A stretch of 64,000 nt of DNA from NCBI GenBank assembly GCA_028714915.1, contig JAQTLL010000004.1, forward strand, positions 186,001 through 250,000, read 5' to 3'. Shown here piece after piece: positions 44,059-55,425 of the stretch (the first letter of the stretch is position 1; every line of letters begins with the position of its first letter). A program made the translations under genes and the position numbers. The notes beneath the pieces were generated by a model that was not told the origin of the DNA, did not search any database, and worked only from the letters and a program-made list of their open reading frames with translations. This DNA comes from Sulfuricurvum sp. (GTDB taxonomy: Bacteria; Campylobacterota; Campylobacteria; Campylobacterales; Sulfurimonadaceae).

Positions 44059-45045
44059 TCAATTTCCTAAACATTCGAACCAGTCTTTTGTTGCTTCTTC
44101 GATGGAATTTTCATCCCAAACCGGAGCATCTCGCCATTGCTCAATGTTATCAAGCATAATCTGGACTCCTTCTTCAATGGTGACTTTTGGTGTCCATCCC
44201 AGCATGGTTTTAATTTTTGTAATATCGGCAAAAGTACTGTCCGGTTCGCCTGGACGTTTGGGAATATGCACTTTTTCACCACCCAATAAGCTTACAAGAT
44301 AATTGATACTGTAGGTGTTTCCGCTTCCAACGTTTAAAATTTCTTGAACGACATCCGAGACAGCCGCACTGTAACACGCATCAACAATATCGGTAACGTA
44401 AGTGAAGTCTCTCGTTTGTTCCCCATCACCCACGACAGTCAATGGTTTTTTATTGAGCAATTGAGCCAAAAAAACTCCAAAAACAGCGCCATAGGTTCCA
44501 CTGGTTCTGTGTCTTATTCCATACACATTAAAGAAGCGCATGGATACGATAGGCATATTATAAACATGACCCCAATGAAGTACATATTGCTCACCGACTG
44601 TTTTTGTATGGGCATAAGGATATTCAGGGTGTATAGGGGAGGATTCAGGTGTAGGGTAAATATCGGGAATACCATAACAGGAGGATGATGCAGCATAGAC
44701 AAATTTCTTTAATGTTTTAGATTTTTTTGCTGCTTCTAACACGTTAATCGTTCCATCAACATTTGCTTTATGGTATTTAAGCGGATCATTGATGGAGGGG
44801 ACAATATCCGCTAAGGCAGCATAATGAAATACATAGTCAACATCGGTAAAGTATTCCTCAAGATTTTGATTGTAGTCCCCAATGTCGACTTTAGCAAAGG
44901 TAATATTGTTTTTATGGTGAGCAATGTTATCCAATCTACCATTGGCTAAATTATCTAAAACCGTTACTTCATAACCGTTTTTTACTAAGAGATCTACCAT
45001 GTGCGAGCCTATAAACCCAGCTCCTCCGGTTACAATAGCTTTCAA
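44059..45045 (-). CDS. NAD-dependent nucleotide-sugar epimerase, 328 aa
   Basis: An extended SDR enzyme: NAD loop VTGGAGFIGSHMVDLL at the start, SSSCYG strand and the catalytic YAHTK (Tyr-x-x-x-Lys) near residue 148, NVYG and a C-terminal sugar-binding part. It resembles UDP-glucose/GlcNAc 4-epimerases of the GalE/WbpP type. It lies in the sugar operon between radical SAM copy B and the transketolase pair. Substrate unknown. Confidence 0.9.
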   Translation of the reverse strand: MKAIVTGGAGFIGSHMVDLLVKNGYEVTVLDNLANGRLDNIAHHKNNITFAKVDIGDYNQNLEEYFTDVDYVFHYAALADIVPSINDPLKYHKANVDGTINVLEAAKKSKTLKKFVYAASSSCYGIPDIYPTPESSPIHPEYPYAHTKTVGEQYVLHWGHVYNMPIVSMRFFNVYGIRHRTSGTYGAVFGVFLAQLLNKKPLTVVGDGEQTRDFTYVTDIVDACYSAAVSDVVQEILNVGSGNTYSINYLVSLLGGEKVHIPKRPGEPDSTFADITKIKTMLGWTPKVTIEEGVQIMLDNIEQWRDAPVWDENSIEEATKDWFECLGN

Positions 45046-45054
45046 AAAGATCCT

Positions 45055-46146
45055 TTAAATGAAATTGACATGTGCATTAGGATGTTTTAAATCCCATAAA
45101 TAACGGTTAATCGAATCCATACGGCAATTGGTACGACATTGGGAAATATCCAATTCGTTTTTAATAAAGTTCAAATTGGCTTTTCTTTTATCGCTTTCCC
45201 ATATATTTTTAAAGGGTGTCTCATTGATGTTGCCATAGCAAAATTTATCTTGAGCTAAATAACAGCTACATCCGTAAAAATTACCATCCGTTGAAATATA
45301 GCCCCAGAAGAAAGGGGTAGAATAGCATTTACTGTACGGAGCTTTTTCTTCTACTTTTTTCATGGTTTCAGAGCGAAATACGACATTGAAATTTTCATCA
45401 TTAAGGGTTTGAAGCTCTTTCTCAAGGTCTAGCATTCCAGAATAAGTGAGCCCCTCATATTGCTTGGTTACACTGAAAAGATGTTGAGAATAAGGTTTAA
45501 TAACAATATAGTCCAAGCCAATCTCTTTCATTGTTTTTGCCAATAAAAACATTTCATGATGATTTTCAGGAAGTAATAGAGATTGTGCACCGAGGGTACA
45601 ATTTAATTGTTTTGATTTTCTGATAGCAACGGCCATGGATAAGTTTTTTAGAAGCAAATCAAAATCTGCTTCTTTTGTTTGATGAATAGTGGCGTAGGTT
45701 GAGGCAGTTCCCGCATTCACACTCACTTTTATCCAACTCGAATAGGTCAAATAGGTTTCAATCCCTTTTGGATTGACAGGGATAAAATTGGTTGTAATAG
45801 AAACATCAATACCTGATTTTTTTGTATGTTCAACGATTTCTGGGAGGTCTTTATGTAATAAAGGTTCACCTTCACCCGCATACATAATACTTTTTACCCC
45901 TAATTGACCCATTTCAGTAAGTCGCTCTTTAAAAATAGCAGTATCTAATTTAATATTTTGATACCCCATATAATCAACACCACAGAACGTGCATCTATGA
46001 TTACATCCGCCATAAGGAGAGACTTCAACGTAGATTGGATAAACTTTTTTTTCTTTCTCCCAATCATCTTTTGCCTCAAGCCATTGAGAAACTCTCTCTG
46101 GATGGAAAATAAGTTTATGACTGTCAATTTTATATTTATCAGACAT
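45055..46146 (-). CDS. radical SAM protein (SPASM-like), copy B, 363 aa
   Basis: CNHRCTFC (about residue 49) binds the SAM cluster. GEGEPLLHK is the usual GExxL motif, and later cysteines (CYSTPFFWG, CSCYLAQDKFC, CRTNC) suggest an auxiliary cluster like SPASM. It shares its start (HKLIFHPERVSQWL) and its last residues (HVNFI) with copy A at 40924-42042. It overlaps the SIS gene by 8 bases. Probably remodels a sugar or its precursor; reaction unknown. Confidence 0.85.
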   Translation of the reverse strand: MSDKYKIDSHKLIFHPERVSQWLEAKDDWEKEKKVYPIYVEVSPYGGCNHRCTFCGVDYMGYQNIKLDTAIFKERLTEMGQLGVKSIMYAGEGEPLLHKDLPEIVEHTKKSGIDVSITTNFIPVNPKGIETYLTYSSWIKVSVNAGTASTYATIHQTKEADFDLLLKNLSMAVAIRKSKQLNCTLGAQSLLLPENHHEMFLLAKTMKEIGLDYIVIKPYSQHLFSVTKQYEGLTYSGMLDLEKELQTLNDENFNVVFRSETMKKVEEKAPYSKCYSTPFFWGYISTDGNFYGCSCYLAQDKFCYGNINETPFKNIWESDKRKANLNFIKNELDISQCRTNCRMDSINRYLWDLKHPNAHVNFI

Positions 46147-46717
46147 TCGTTTTGCCTTTATTGATGTAGTAAGAATAGATCATATGGTCCAGTATCATAT
46201 GCATGTCCTCCACTAAACCATATTCCCCTTTTGGGGCCTCTATATGGAAATTGACGTCACTTAATTTTTTTAAATCCCCACCGTCAAAACCAGTAATACC
46301 GATAATCGTTGAACCGATATTTTTAGCGTATTCAACCGCTTTAACAATGTTGGGAGAGTTACCGCTGCAAGAGATCGCTATAATAAGATCTTCAGGTTTT
46401 AAGAGACCTTCTAGCTGCATATAAAAAATATTTTCATAGCCTATATCGTTGGCGATTGCGGTTATGACCGGTACATTATCTGCTAAGCTGGTAATATCTA
46501 AGTTTATGAGACCTCTTCGACGTAATCCTGCCCCTAAATCATTAACCATATGAGATGCAGTAGCTGCACTACCCCCATTTCCTATGATATAAATAGAGGA
46601 TTGTTTATGTGCCGCTTCTTCAAGAATCTTAATAATTTGATCCACTATTTCATAATCGATCTTTTGAAGTAATTCAATGAGATTGTTAATATAGATTCGA
46701 TTCGATTGTAATGACAT
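46139..46717 (-). CDS. SIS-domain sugar isomerase, GmhA-like, 192 aa
   Basis: The whole protein is one SIS domain of GmhA size: IIGNGGSAATASHMVNDLG is the sugar-phosphate loop, ISCSGNSPNIVKAVEYA a second SIS motif. GmhA turns sedoheptulose 7-phosphate into heptose 7-phosphate. Here it is the first gene of the nine-gene operon, 64 bases after pseI, and the transketolase pair downstream could supply its substrate. That link is inference. Confidence 0.88.
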   Translation of the reverse strand: MSLQSNRIYINNLIELLQKIDYEIVDQIIKILEEAAHKQSSIYIIGNGGSAATASHMVNDLGAGLRRRGLINLDITSLADNVPVITAIANDIGYENIFYMQLEGLLKPEDLIIAISCSGNSPNIVKAVEYAKNIGSTIIGITGFDGGDLKKLSDVNFHIEAPKGEYGLVEDMHMILDHMIYSYYINKGKTNV

Positions 46718-46781
46718 TTATGGGATCCTTTTAATTATTGTTTAGTTGACAATTTCGAACACGTGATTCACCTTGAGTTTC

Positions 46782-47825
46782 TTAAAATCCACCAATTATT
46801 GACCAGTCCAAAGGTGTTCCGCGTTTAATGAGCCCATTGGCTTTTCGATTTACAACTTGATCGATATATTTTGGCTCTATTCCACCGCCTGGACGTAAAC
46901 TTTTGATATTTTTGCTGTTTATGAGGGGTTCCCCTTCTGAGATATCCGTTATAGCAATTAAGCTTCTTTGCGGTTTTGGTGGAATCAGCGGGTAATTAAT
47001 ATTTCCTAAGGCTTTATAAACCAGTTTACTCCCATCAACAATTGCTTTAAGCTCATCTGGGGTCGCTGAAAAAAAACTATCGGCTGTTGTATCGTTTCGG
47101 TTGACGATAAAGTGTTTTTCGATAATACTGCAGCCAAGGGCAACTGAAGCTATAGGGATGGCGCTTCCCAGTGTGTGATCCGATAAACCTATCGGACATT
47201 TAAAGATTTCTTTGAGATTGGGGATCGTTTTGAGATGGATTTTTTCAGGAGGTGCAGGATATTCGCTTGTGCATTTTAAGATCGCTAAGTCTTTGACGTT
47301 CTCTTCAATCATAATCGCTACAGCATCACCGATTTGAGATAAGGTTGCACCGCCTGTTGACATGATGATCGGCTTACCGGTTTGTGCAACTCTTCTTACA
47401 AAGGGTAAATCAATGATTTCAGGGGATGCTATTTTATAGGCAGGCATATTTAGGGCTTCTAAAAATTCAATCGAAGAAATATCAAAAGGCGATGAAAAAA
47501 GGGTAATCCCAATCTCTTCGGCAACTTTTTGAAGTAAGGGTGTCCATTCCCAAGGCATAGAGGCATCTAAATAGAGGTCGTAAAGATATTGACCCTCCCA
47601 AGCCCCTTTGGCTTCAAATGTAGGGGTGGGACAATTAAGGGTTAGGGTGTCGGCGGTATAGGTTTGAATCTTAACAGCATCGGCTCCTGCTTTCTTGGCC
47701 TCTTTAATAATTTCGATGGCGGTATCCAGATTATTTCCATGATTGGCGGACATCTCTGCAATGATATAAGGTTCACATCCTTCACCGATTTTTCTACCAT
47801 CTATCTCAAACGTTTGATTGAACAT
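46782..47825 (-). CDS. pseI: pseudaminic acid synthase (NeuB family)
   Basis: A NeuB-family enzyme that condenses phosphoenolpyruvate with a 6-deoxy-diacetamido-hexose. The barrel shows AEMSANHGNNLDTA, DAVKIQTY, TLFSSPFD, MSTGGATL and GLSDHTLG; the C-terminal SAF antifreeze-like domain (about 285-347) ends the protein. The AEMSANH start and the neighbours pseB, pseC and pseF favour pseudaminic over legionaminic or neuraminic acid. It begins one base after pseF. Confidence 0.88.
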   Translation of the reverse strand: MFNQTFEIDGRKIGEGCEPYIIAEMSANHGNNLDTAIEIIKEAKKAGADAVKIQTYTADTLTLNCPTPTFEAKGAWEGQYLYDLYLDASMPWEWTPLLQKVAEEIGITLFSSPFDISSIEFLEALNMPAYKIASPEIIDLPFVRRVAQTGKPIIMSTGGATLSQIGDAVAIMIEENVKDLAILKCTSEYPAPPEKIHLKTIPNLKEIFKCPIGLSDHTLGSAIPIASVALGCSIIEKHFIVNRNDTTADSFFSATPDELKAIVDGSKLVYKALGNINYPLIPPKPQRSLIAITDISEGEPLINSKNIKSLRPGGGIEPKYIDQVVNRKANGLIKRGTPLDWSIIGGF

Positions 47826-47826
47826 T

Positions 47827-48533
47827 TTATTTCCTCACTTTGGTGCGTTGAATCACTTCGTAGAGTAATTCGGCAAACTCCCAATCTTCAGGAGTATCAA
47901 TATCTTGAACAAGATGACGTGGCAAAATAATCGGAATACTAATGTCTGAAAATGAAATCTTTTCTTGAGATGCTTCTTCACGAGCGAGATGAGTCCAGTA
48001 AAATTGTCCCGCATCATGATACGCCTCTTCCAAATCTTGGGAACGTGTATAAAAATTCTCGGGCCAAAACATTTCCAAGCGGTTATCGGCGGTAATTTTA
48101 AAACTTCTTTGAATCGGGGCGGGCATAGAAGTGACGGGAAAAGCATGAACTGCATCACTTTTTGAGAGTTTATCAAAGGCTTCGATAAGTACATCAATTT
48201 GAATCAAAGGGGCTGTCGAATAGAGAGTACATACATACTCAGGTGTTATGCCGGAATCTTTGAGCCATTGTATTGCATGGGCAACAACGGCACCGCTACC
48301 GGTAAAATCATCTGAGAGTTCAGGAGGACGGATAAATGGAGTTTCTGCTCCATAGTTTCGTGCTACTTCTGCGATTTCATCGTCATCGGTACTGACGATG
48401 ATTTTATCAAATAAACGGGATGTTACTGCCGCTTCTATGCTATAAGCAATAATAGGTTTTCCATGAAAAAGTTTTATGTTTTTACGAGGGATTCGTTTGC
48501 TACCGCCGCGTGCAGGGATAATTGCGACACGCA

Positions 48534-48534
<1 letters not shown>
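47827..48534 (-). CDS. pseF: CMP-pseudaminic acid cytidylyltransferase
   Basis: It activates pseudaminic acid with CTP. The family start IIPARGGSKRIPRKNIK is the CTP-binding loop; STDDDEIA and TAPLIQ are further NeuA/PseF motifs. Length 235 is standard. It overlaps pseC by one base and is followed by pseI after one base, so all are coupled. Confidence 0.88.
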
Positions 48535-50680
<2,146 letters not shown>

Positions 50681-50699
50681 TTATAGATAAGATAGAATT

Positions 50700-50717
50700 A
50701 AGCAAAAATGATACCAA
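50700..50717 (-). promoter_or_regulatory. sigma-54 (RpoN) promoter of the pse cluster
   Basis: On the minus strand the sequence TTGGTATCATTTTTGCTT is identical over 18 bases to the site before the second flagellin gene. GG and GC are 12 bases apart as required. It is well placed to start the pseB-pseC-pseF-pseI transcript and perhaps the whole sugar operon. Confidence 0.85.
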
Positions 50718-50797
50718 CTTTAACAATTATATGTTATTGATTATCATATTAATTTGATATTTTAATGGTCTAAATTACTCCATCGATCTATCATTTA

Positions 50798-52468
50798 TTA
50801 TTTTCCATTAGCCGCCATACTTATTTGCTGACTAAGTGAACTAAATTGGTTTGTAAGTTTTGTCATTATGGAGTCATATTGAACAAATCGTGCTGTCATG
50901 GCAGCATATCGAGCATCCAATAAAGCCTGTGAACGTGTTTTTGTATCATTTAATGATTTAAGCTCAGTGGAAAACCCAGTCGTTAACGTACTGATAGTTC
51001 CATTGCTACTGGTATAACGATCAAGTAAAGCATTCATATTCGTAAATAATCCATTGACTATTGTACTATTTCCATTGGTATCAACGGTAGTGCGTCCACT
51101 AAAAAAAGTTTCCGATGCAGAAGGGTCTTGGTTAAATTTTGTGTTAAAGGCAGTACTATTAAAGCTCATAGTACCTGTTTGACTAAGATCAATGCCAAAT
51201 TGTGCGAGAGAAGTTCCCTTGCTGTTTATGGATGTGATGAACTGATTTATATCACGTGTAATCGAGTTAATTGAATTATCCCCATTGAAAATACCGATCG
51301 CACCAGTTGCTTGATTGGAAGTTGTCATGTCATTTAATTGGGAAGTTAATGTATTGTAATTTTGAACAAATGTACTCATTTCATCGGTGATGGCTTGAGT
51401 ATCTTGAGTAATAGATATATTTGCACTTCCGCTGTCTTGGAGTAAATTAATTTTAACACCAGCGATAACATCACTTATCTCATTACTGCTACGCGTAAGT
51501 GTGATTCCATTGAATTTAAAGGATGAGTCACGAGCTGCTTGAATTTCGTCTATAGCATTATACGTTGTATAGCCTGTTAATTTTGGATTCAAGTTAGCGC
51601 TATTGTCAGTTAAGGTAAGAGCTGTACTTGAACCTGCAACATTGGATTGCAAGACCAGTTTATTATTACTATCGATTGAAGCAATGGTAGATCCAGCCGC
51701 TGTATTGATAGAATCGCGCAAGGTTGCCAATGTTGTTGTGGCATCATAATTGATAACATAGCTGTTGGTGCCCATAGCAACGGTTAAATTCCCGGCTACA
51801 GATGCTATTGTATCAGTAGGTGCAATGAAAGCTTGAGATTCAATTTTTTTGGATGAGGCATACAGTGAAGTATTTAAAGTTCCGCCTGTCGAGTCGGCAA
51901 GCGTTATTGTTTGGTCGGCACCAGTTGCTGCAGATGTTAAAATAAGTCGATAGTCATTTGCTCCCACTTGTAATGTTGATGCTTTTACGCTGCTTCCCGC
52001 GATATTATTAATTGAATCTTTTAGATCACTTAAACTCGTGGCCGAGGTATAGTCTATATTATAGGTATGACTCCCAACAGACAGAGTCATAGATCCTGAT
52101 CCGGTAGAGACATTAGCAGTTGTGGAACTGAAGGCTCCTGATTCTTTCACGTTATTTAATGCCATTTGAGTATTGGAAATGGAAAATGATTGAACACTGA
52201 CCCCTGCATCGGCCGTAACATTAACAGCACTGCTTGTACCGGAAACACTGCGTTTTTGATACAGCACATCATTATCGAGCGCACTAGCACTACTTTTGAA
52301 TGTTGTAAGCAAACTGCTAAGAAGATTTAATGCATTGCCTTTTTGTTGTTGTAAAGTTACTTTTTTAGTAATAGGTGTAATTATTGCTGCGGTATCAGCT
52401 GCTTTAAGCTGATCAATAACAGTAGATGTGAGTAATCCCGATCCAGCTCCAAGTGAGGCAACTGCCAT
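50798..52468 (-). CDS. fliD: flagellar hook-associated protein 2 (filament cap) FliD
   Basis: FliD caps the growing filament and helps flagellin fold. The N terminus LGAGSGLLTSTVIDQLKAAD and the coiled, Gln/Ser/Thr-rich C-terminal helices ending LTNQFSSLSQQISM are typical; the middle is repetitive beta-domains rich in Ser, Thr and Asn. Length 556 fits. The usual fliS/fliT do not follow. A sigma-28 site is at 52503-52529. Confidence 0.93.
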   Translation of the reverse strand: MAVASLGAGSGLLTSTVIDQLKAADTAAIITPITKKVTLQQQKGNALNLLSSLLTTFKSSASALDNDVLYQKRSVSGTSSAVNVTADAGVSVQSFSISNTQMALNNVKESGAFSSTTANVSTGSGSMTLSVGSHTYNIDYTSATSLSDLKDSINNIAGSSVKASTLQVGANDYRLILTSAATGADQTITLADSTGGTLNTSLYASSKKIESQAFIAPTDTIASVAGNLTVAMGTNSYVINYDATTTLATLRDSINTAAGSTIASIDSNNKLVLQSNVAGSSTALTLTDNSANLNPKLTGYTTYNAIDEIQAARDSSFKFNGITLTRSSNEISDVIAGVKINLLQDSGSANISITQDTQAITDEMSTFVQNYNTLTSQLNDMTTSNQATGAIGIFNGDNSINSITRDINQFITSINSKGTSLAQFGIDLSQTGTMSFNSTAFNTKFNQDPSASETFFSGRTTVDTNGNSTIVNGLFTNMNALLDRYTSSNGTISTLTTGFSTELKSLNDTKTRSQALLDARYAAMTARFVQYDSIMTKLTNQFSSLSQQISMAANGK

Positions 52469-52502
52469 AGTAAATCCTTTTACTTAAATCATTATAAAAT
52501 CA

Positions 52503-52529
52503 ATATCGACCAAACAGCCTAAAATTTTA
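52503..52529 (-). promoter_or_regulatory. sigma-28 (FliA) promoter of fliD
   Basis: On the minus strand TAAA (52529-52526), a 15-base spacer and GTCGATAT (52510-52503) match the FliA pattern as well as the flaA site does. It lies 35 bases before the fliD ATG. Confidence 0.75.
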
Positions 52530-52574
52530 ATTCTTTAATACCAATAAAGCAAAAAGAGTTCCGCTATATTTTTC

Positions 52575-52603
52575 TTGCTTTCAATCTGAGTATTAGCTAT
52601 AAT
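52575..52603 (+). promoter_or_regulatory. promoter of the SRP RNA gene
   Basis: TTGCTT (52575-52580), 17-base spacer, TATAAT (52598-52603). The predicted start at about 52610 agrees with the 5' end of the RNA stem. Confidence 0.7.
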
Positions 52604-52610
52604 GCGATTT

Positions 52611-52713
52611 CTCTTCATTAGACCTGTGCAAGGGTGCGCTTAGGCATCGTGTCAGGGTAGGAATACAGCAGCACACCTAGTCGTGTTTTGTGCCGCAGGT
52701 ATCTGATGGGGAG
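52611..52713 (+). ncRNA. ffs: signal recognition particle RNA (small, 4.5S type)
   Basis: The 5' strand CTCTTCATTAGACCTG pairs with CAGGTATCTGATGGGGAG at the 3' end. The apical part GTCAGGGTAGGAATACAGCAGC carries the GGAA tetraloop closed by GTA/TAC and the conserved AGCAGC side of the Ffh-binding internal loop. About 103 bases long. A run of seven T follows the 3' stem and serves as terminator. It guides Ffh to ribosomes making membrane proteins. Confidence 0.9.
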
Positions 52714-52838
52714 TCTTTTTTTCTCACTTTTTACACACTTCTATACATAATCTTTTCAAATCACAAAAATAAAGAATAAATTTAACCTACAATACTCTAT
52801 AATCTTTTCAGATAGTTTAAATATTTTTGGAGAAATAA

Positions 52839-53651
52839 ATGAAACCAGAATTGATGGAACAAATAGAGCACGTTCCAATGCTCCCCGAAACCGTTCAAAA
52901 AGTGGAAGCTGTATATAATAATCCCAACAGTGGCGTAGCGGAAATGGCGAATGCGGTTAAAGAAGATCCCATTATCACCGCCTATATTCTCAAAACAGCC
53001 AACTCTCCGATGTATGGACTTAGCCGTACAGTTACTGACATAGCGCAGGCTATCTCACTTTTAGGTAAAGATACTGTACGGACGTTTACGATTGCCTCAG
53101 CAGCGAATACGTGTATGGATATTGATCTCTCTCCGTATGGAATGACTCAGCACGATTATTTGGCTAGGGCGCAGTTGCAAAATGCATTGGTCAGCCGATG
53201 GGTTGCCAAAGTAGATCGTTCTTTGTTGGGACACCTTTCACTTGCCTCTTTTTTACTTGAGCTGGGTAAAATCGTTATTAGCCGCTACTTAATTGAATCC
53301 CATCAGGGTGCACTGTTAAGTGATGCATTAGCAAAGGGTGATACAACCAAAAAAGCTGAGATTGGTGCGTGTGGAAGCAAATCCGAAGACGTAACAGCAA
53401 CTCTCTTTTATCGCTGGAATTTTGATCCCGATTTGGTACACTTGATCCGTTTTGCGAATGAGCCCGAAGATGCCTCTGATCCAGAGACGCAAGAGATGGC
53501 GAAGTTCCTGAAAGTAGCCAAAGAGGCGATTACTTTAGAGGGAACGATGACCGAAGCGACTCTCAAAAATGCCCGTGAACTGATCGAAGAATACGGAATG
53601 AACCAAAATCTTTTCGACGAAACGGTCGAAAAAATTCTCTCTGCCGCCTAA
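52839..53651 (+). CDS. HDOD-domain protein, 270 aa
   Basis: The HDOD domain fills residues about 8-200: LPETVQKVEAVYNNP, then VKEDPIITAYILKTANS and the TVTDIAQAISLLGKDTVRTF block. HDOD proteins lack the HD metal site and act as signalling scaffolds, often linked to motility or c-di-GMP. There is no attached output domain. AAAAGGAG-like TTGGAGA precedes the ATG. Its stop overlaps the opposite 75-aa gene by 4 bases. Confidence 0.88.
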   Translation: MKPELMEQIEHVPMLPETVQKVEAVYNNPNSGVAEMANAVKEDPIITAYILKTANSPMYGLSRTVTDIAQAISLLGKDTVRTFTIASAANTCMDIDLSPYGMTQHDYLARAQLQNALVSRWVAKVDRSLLGHLSLASFLLELGKIVISRYLIESHQGALLSDALAKGDTTKKAEIGACGSKSEDVTATLFYRWNFDPDLVHLIRFANEPEDASDPETQEMAKFLKVAKEAITLEGTMTEATLKNARELIEEYGMNQNLFDETVEKILSAA

Positions 53652-53875
53652 TCTTTCCGATAGCTTCCCGCTTTGCATCCGGTTGGGCTGCTGGGAGGAT
53701 TATCTCTTAGATAACATATATCTTCATGTGCTTGTTTGAGTACTTTGCTTTCTCGTAGCAGTGGCAACATCTTTGCATCCTTTTCGTTCAGCGATAGTGA
53801 TTGATTGTACAGCAGTGCTTTGATTTCAGTATCGATTGCGGCCAGTGCAGCTTCGAGATGGGGCAGTGAAACCAT
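53648..53875 (-). CDS. small conserved-looking protein, 75 aa
   Basis: Not recognised. A helical protein (two probable helices over residues 1-55) ending in a Cys- and Gly-containing tail CKAGSYRKD. The ATG has GGGAG in front (AAGGGAGAATCTGAAC). It is convergent with the HDOD gene and divergent from the deacetylase gene at 53939. The frame uses good codons and a good binding site, so it is probably real. Confidence 0.6.
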   Translation of the reverse strand: MVSLPHLEAALAAIDTEIKALLYNQSLSLNEKDAKMLPLLRESKVLKQAHEDICYLRDNPPSSPTGCKAGSYRKD

Positions 53876-53938
53876 GTTCAGATTCTCCCTTATTTTTTAG
53901 TTATTATAGCCATCCGACTTTAAGTTATAATTTCACTC

Positions 53939-54808
53939 ATGACAGTCAATAATTTTTTAACATTTGATATCGAAGAGTGGTTTCATGCCAACTATGAGAA
54001 ACTAGATTCCTATGTTTTTGATACCCAATCCACCAATCTGGAATCCAATGTCGATCGTCTCATTGATCTATGTGATACGTATGGGGTTAAAACCACCTGT
54101 TTTATTTTAGGGAGTGTGGCAAAAAACAAACCTTATATCGTTAAAAAGCTTTTTGATGCAGGGCACGAGATAGCATCGCACGGAAGCTCTCATAAGCTCA
54201 TCTATCCAATGACTCCAGAAGAGTTTCGATGTGATTTAAAAGCTTCAACTGATGTGCTCGAGCAGATTACGGGTAAAAAGACAGTTGGTTTTCGAGCCCC
54301 CTCATGGTCGGTAAAACGTGAGACGTTACCTTGGTTTTATGAGGTATTGGCTGAGGAAAAATTTCGCTACTCCTCCTCCGTCTATCCTGCAAAAAATACT
54401 ATTTTCGGTATCCCAAATTTTCTTGATACTCCGCACTATCCCACCTCTGCCTCTATTTTGGAAATACCGCAAAGTGTTATGAACTTTTTTGGGAATCGTG
54501 TGGGATATGCCGGAGGGGGATATTTACGATTTTTTCCAACATGGCTGATAAAACGGGAAATAGGGCTAAAAAACAGTGAGGGTAAACCAGTTTTTATCTA
54601 TTTGCACCCACGTGAAATCGATATTCATCAACCAAGACTGAAATTGGGAATGATGGACGGTTATTTTCACTATCAAGGGATTGCGGGGTGTGAAGAAAAA
54701 CTCTCTCTATTATTAGCAAAATTTCAACACAGTTTTATCCGTATGGATGAATATGCATTAAAATCGCAAGCGATTTTGGGCGCTCTGCCGAAGAGAACCC
54801 AGCGTTAA
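53939..54808 (+). CDS. polysaccharide deacetylase (NodB fold, DUF3473 type), 289 aa
   Basis: The NodB metal motifs are LTFDIEEWFHANY (Asp) and ASHGSSHKL (His pair), with RAPSWS as the third motif. The C-terminal region with YLHPREID matches the DUF3473 extension found in exopolysaccharide-locus deacetylases. It removes acetyl groups from a sugar polymer. There is no signal peptide, so it acts in the cytoplasm or the call of start hides none. No glycan cluster surrounds it here. Confidence 0.88.
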   Translation: MTVNNFLTFDIEEWFHANYEKLDSYVFDTQSTNLESNVDRLIDLCDTYGVKTTCFILGSVAKNKPYIVKKLFDAGHEIASHGSSHKLIYPMTPEEFRCDLKASTDVLEQITGKKTVGFRAPSWSVKRETLPWFYEVLAEEKFRYSSSVYPAKNTIFGIPNFLDTPHYPTSASILEIPQSVMNFFGNRVGYAGGGYLRFFPTWLIKREIGLKNSEGKPVFIYLHPREIDIHQPRLKLGMMDGYFHYQGIAGCEEKLSLLLAKFQHSFIRMDEYALKSQAILGALPKRTQR

Positions 54809-54864
54809 CGTAGTCAGAGGGACGAGTTCCTTTGGCGTTTCTATAATATACATGGATGAGTTTG

Positions 54865-55422
54865 CTAAAAAAGTGACCCTTGAAGAGATTTTAATTTAAA
54901 ACTCTTCCGATGAATATCACAATATCCATACTGCCGAATCGCTTCGATATGAGCGCTAGAACCGTACCCCTTATGCCCTTCAAATCCGTATTGGGGATAA
55001 AGAGGTGCGAGTTCTACCATCTCTCGATCTCGTGTTACTTTGGCGAGTATCGATGCGGCGCTTACTTCGGGGATAGTAGCATCGGCTTTGACGAGGGTTT
55101 TGAGGTTTGCAATTCCATAAGAGCAGTTTCCATCATAGAGATAATCCGCTTCCCCAATAGTGCTCATAATCTCATGAAGCCCAGATGCCAAACACGCCGA
55201 GAGACCAAGCTCGTCGATAGCAGAAGCATCAAAGCGGGCAATGTGATAGGTTGAGTTGGCGATAATCTCATTGAATAGAATTCCTCGTTTTTTTTCACTG
55301 AGCTTTTTAGAATCATTTAGACCTAGGATTGGTCGATGCAAGATTACCCCTGCTATAGTGAGTGCTCCTGCCAACGGTCCTCGTCCGGCTTCATCAATTC
55401 CGCAAAATGGTATTGTTTTCAT
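54865..55422 (-). CDS. rnhB: ribonuclease HII
   Basis: RNase HII cuts RNA in RNA-DNA hybrids and single ribonucleotides in DNA. FCGIDEAGRGPLAGAL carries the first Asp-Glu pair, and YDGNC and DATIPEVSAASILAKVTRD the remaining acids. Length 185 is usual. Three bases separate it from the ATPase gene upstream. Confidence 0.95.
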   Translation of the reverse strand: MKTIPFCGIDEAGRGPLAGALTIAGVILHRPILGLNDSKKLSEKKRGILFNEIIANSTYHIARFDASAIDELGLSACLASGLHEIMSTIGEADYLYDGNCSYGIANLKTLVKADATIPEVSAASILAKVTRDREMVELAPLYPQYGFEGHKGYGSSAHIEAIRQYGYCDIHRKSFKLKSLQGSLF

Positions 55423-55425
55423 CTT

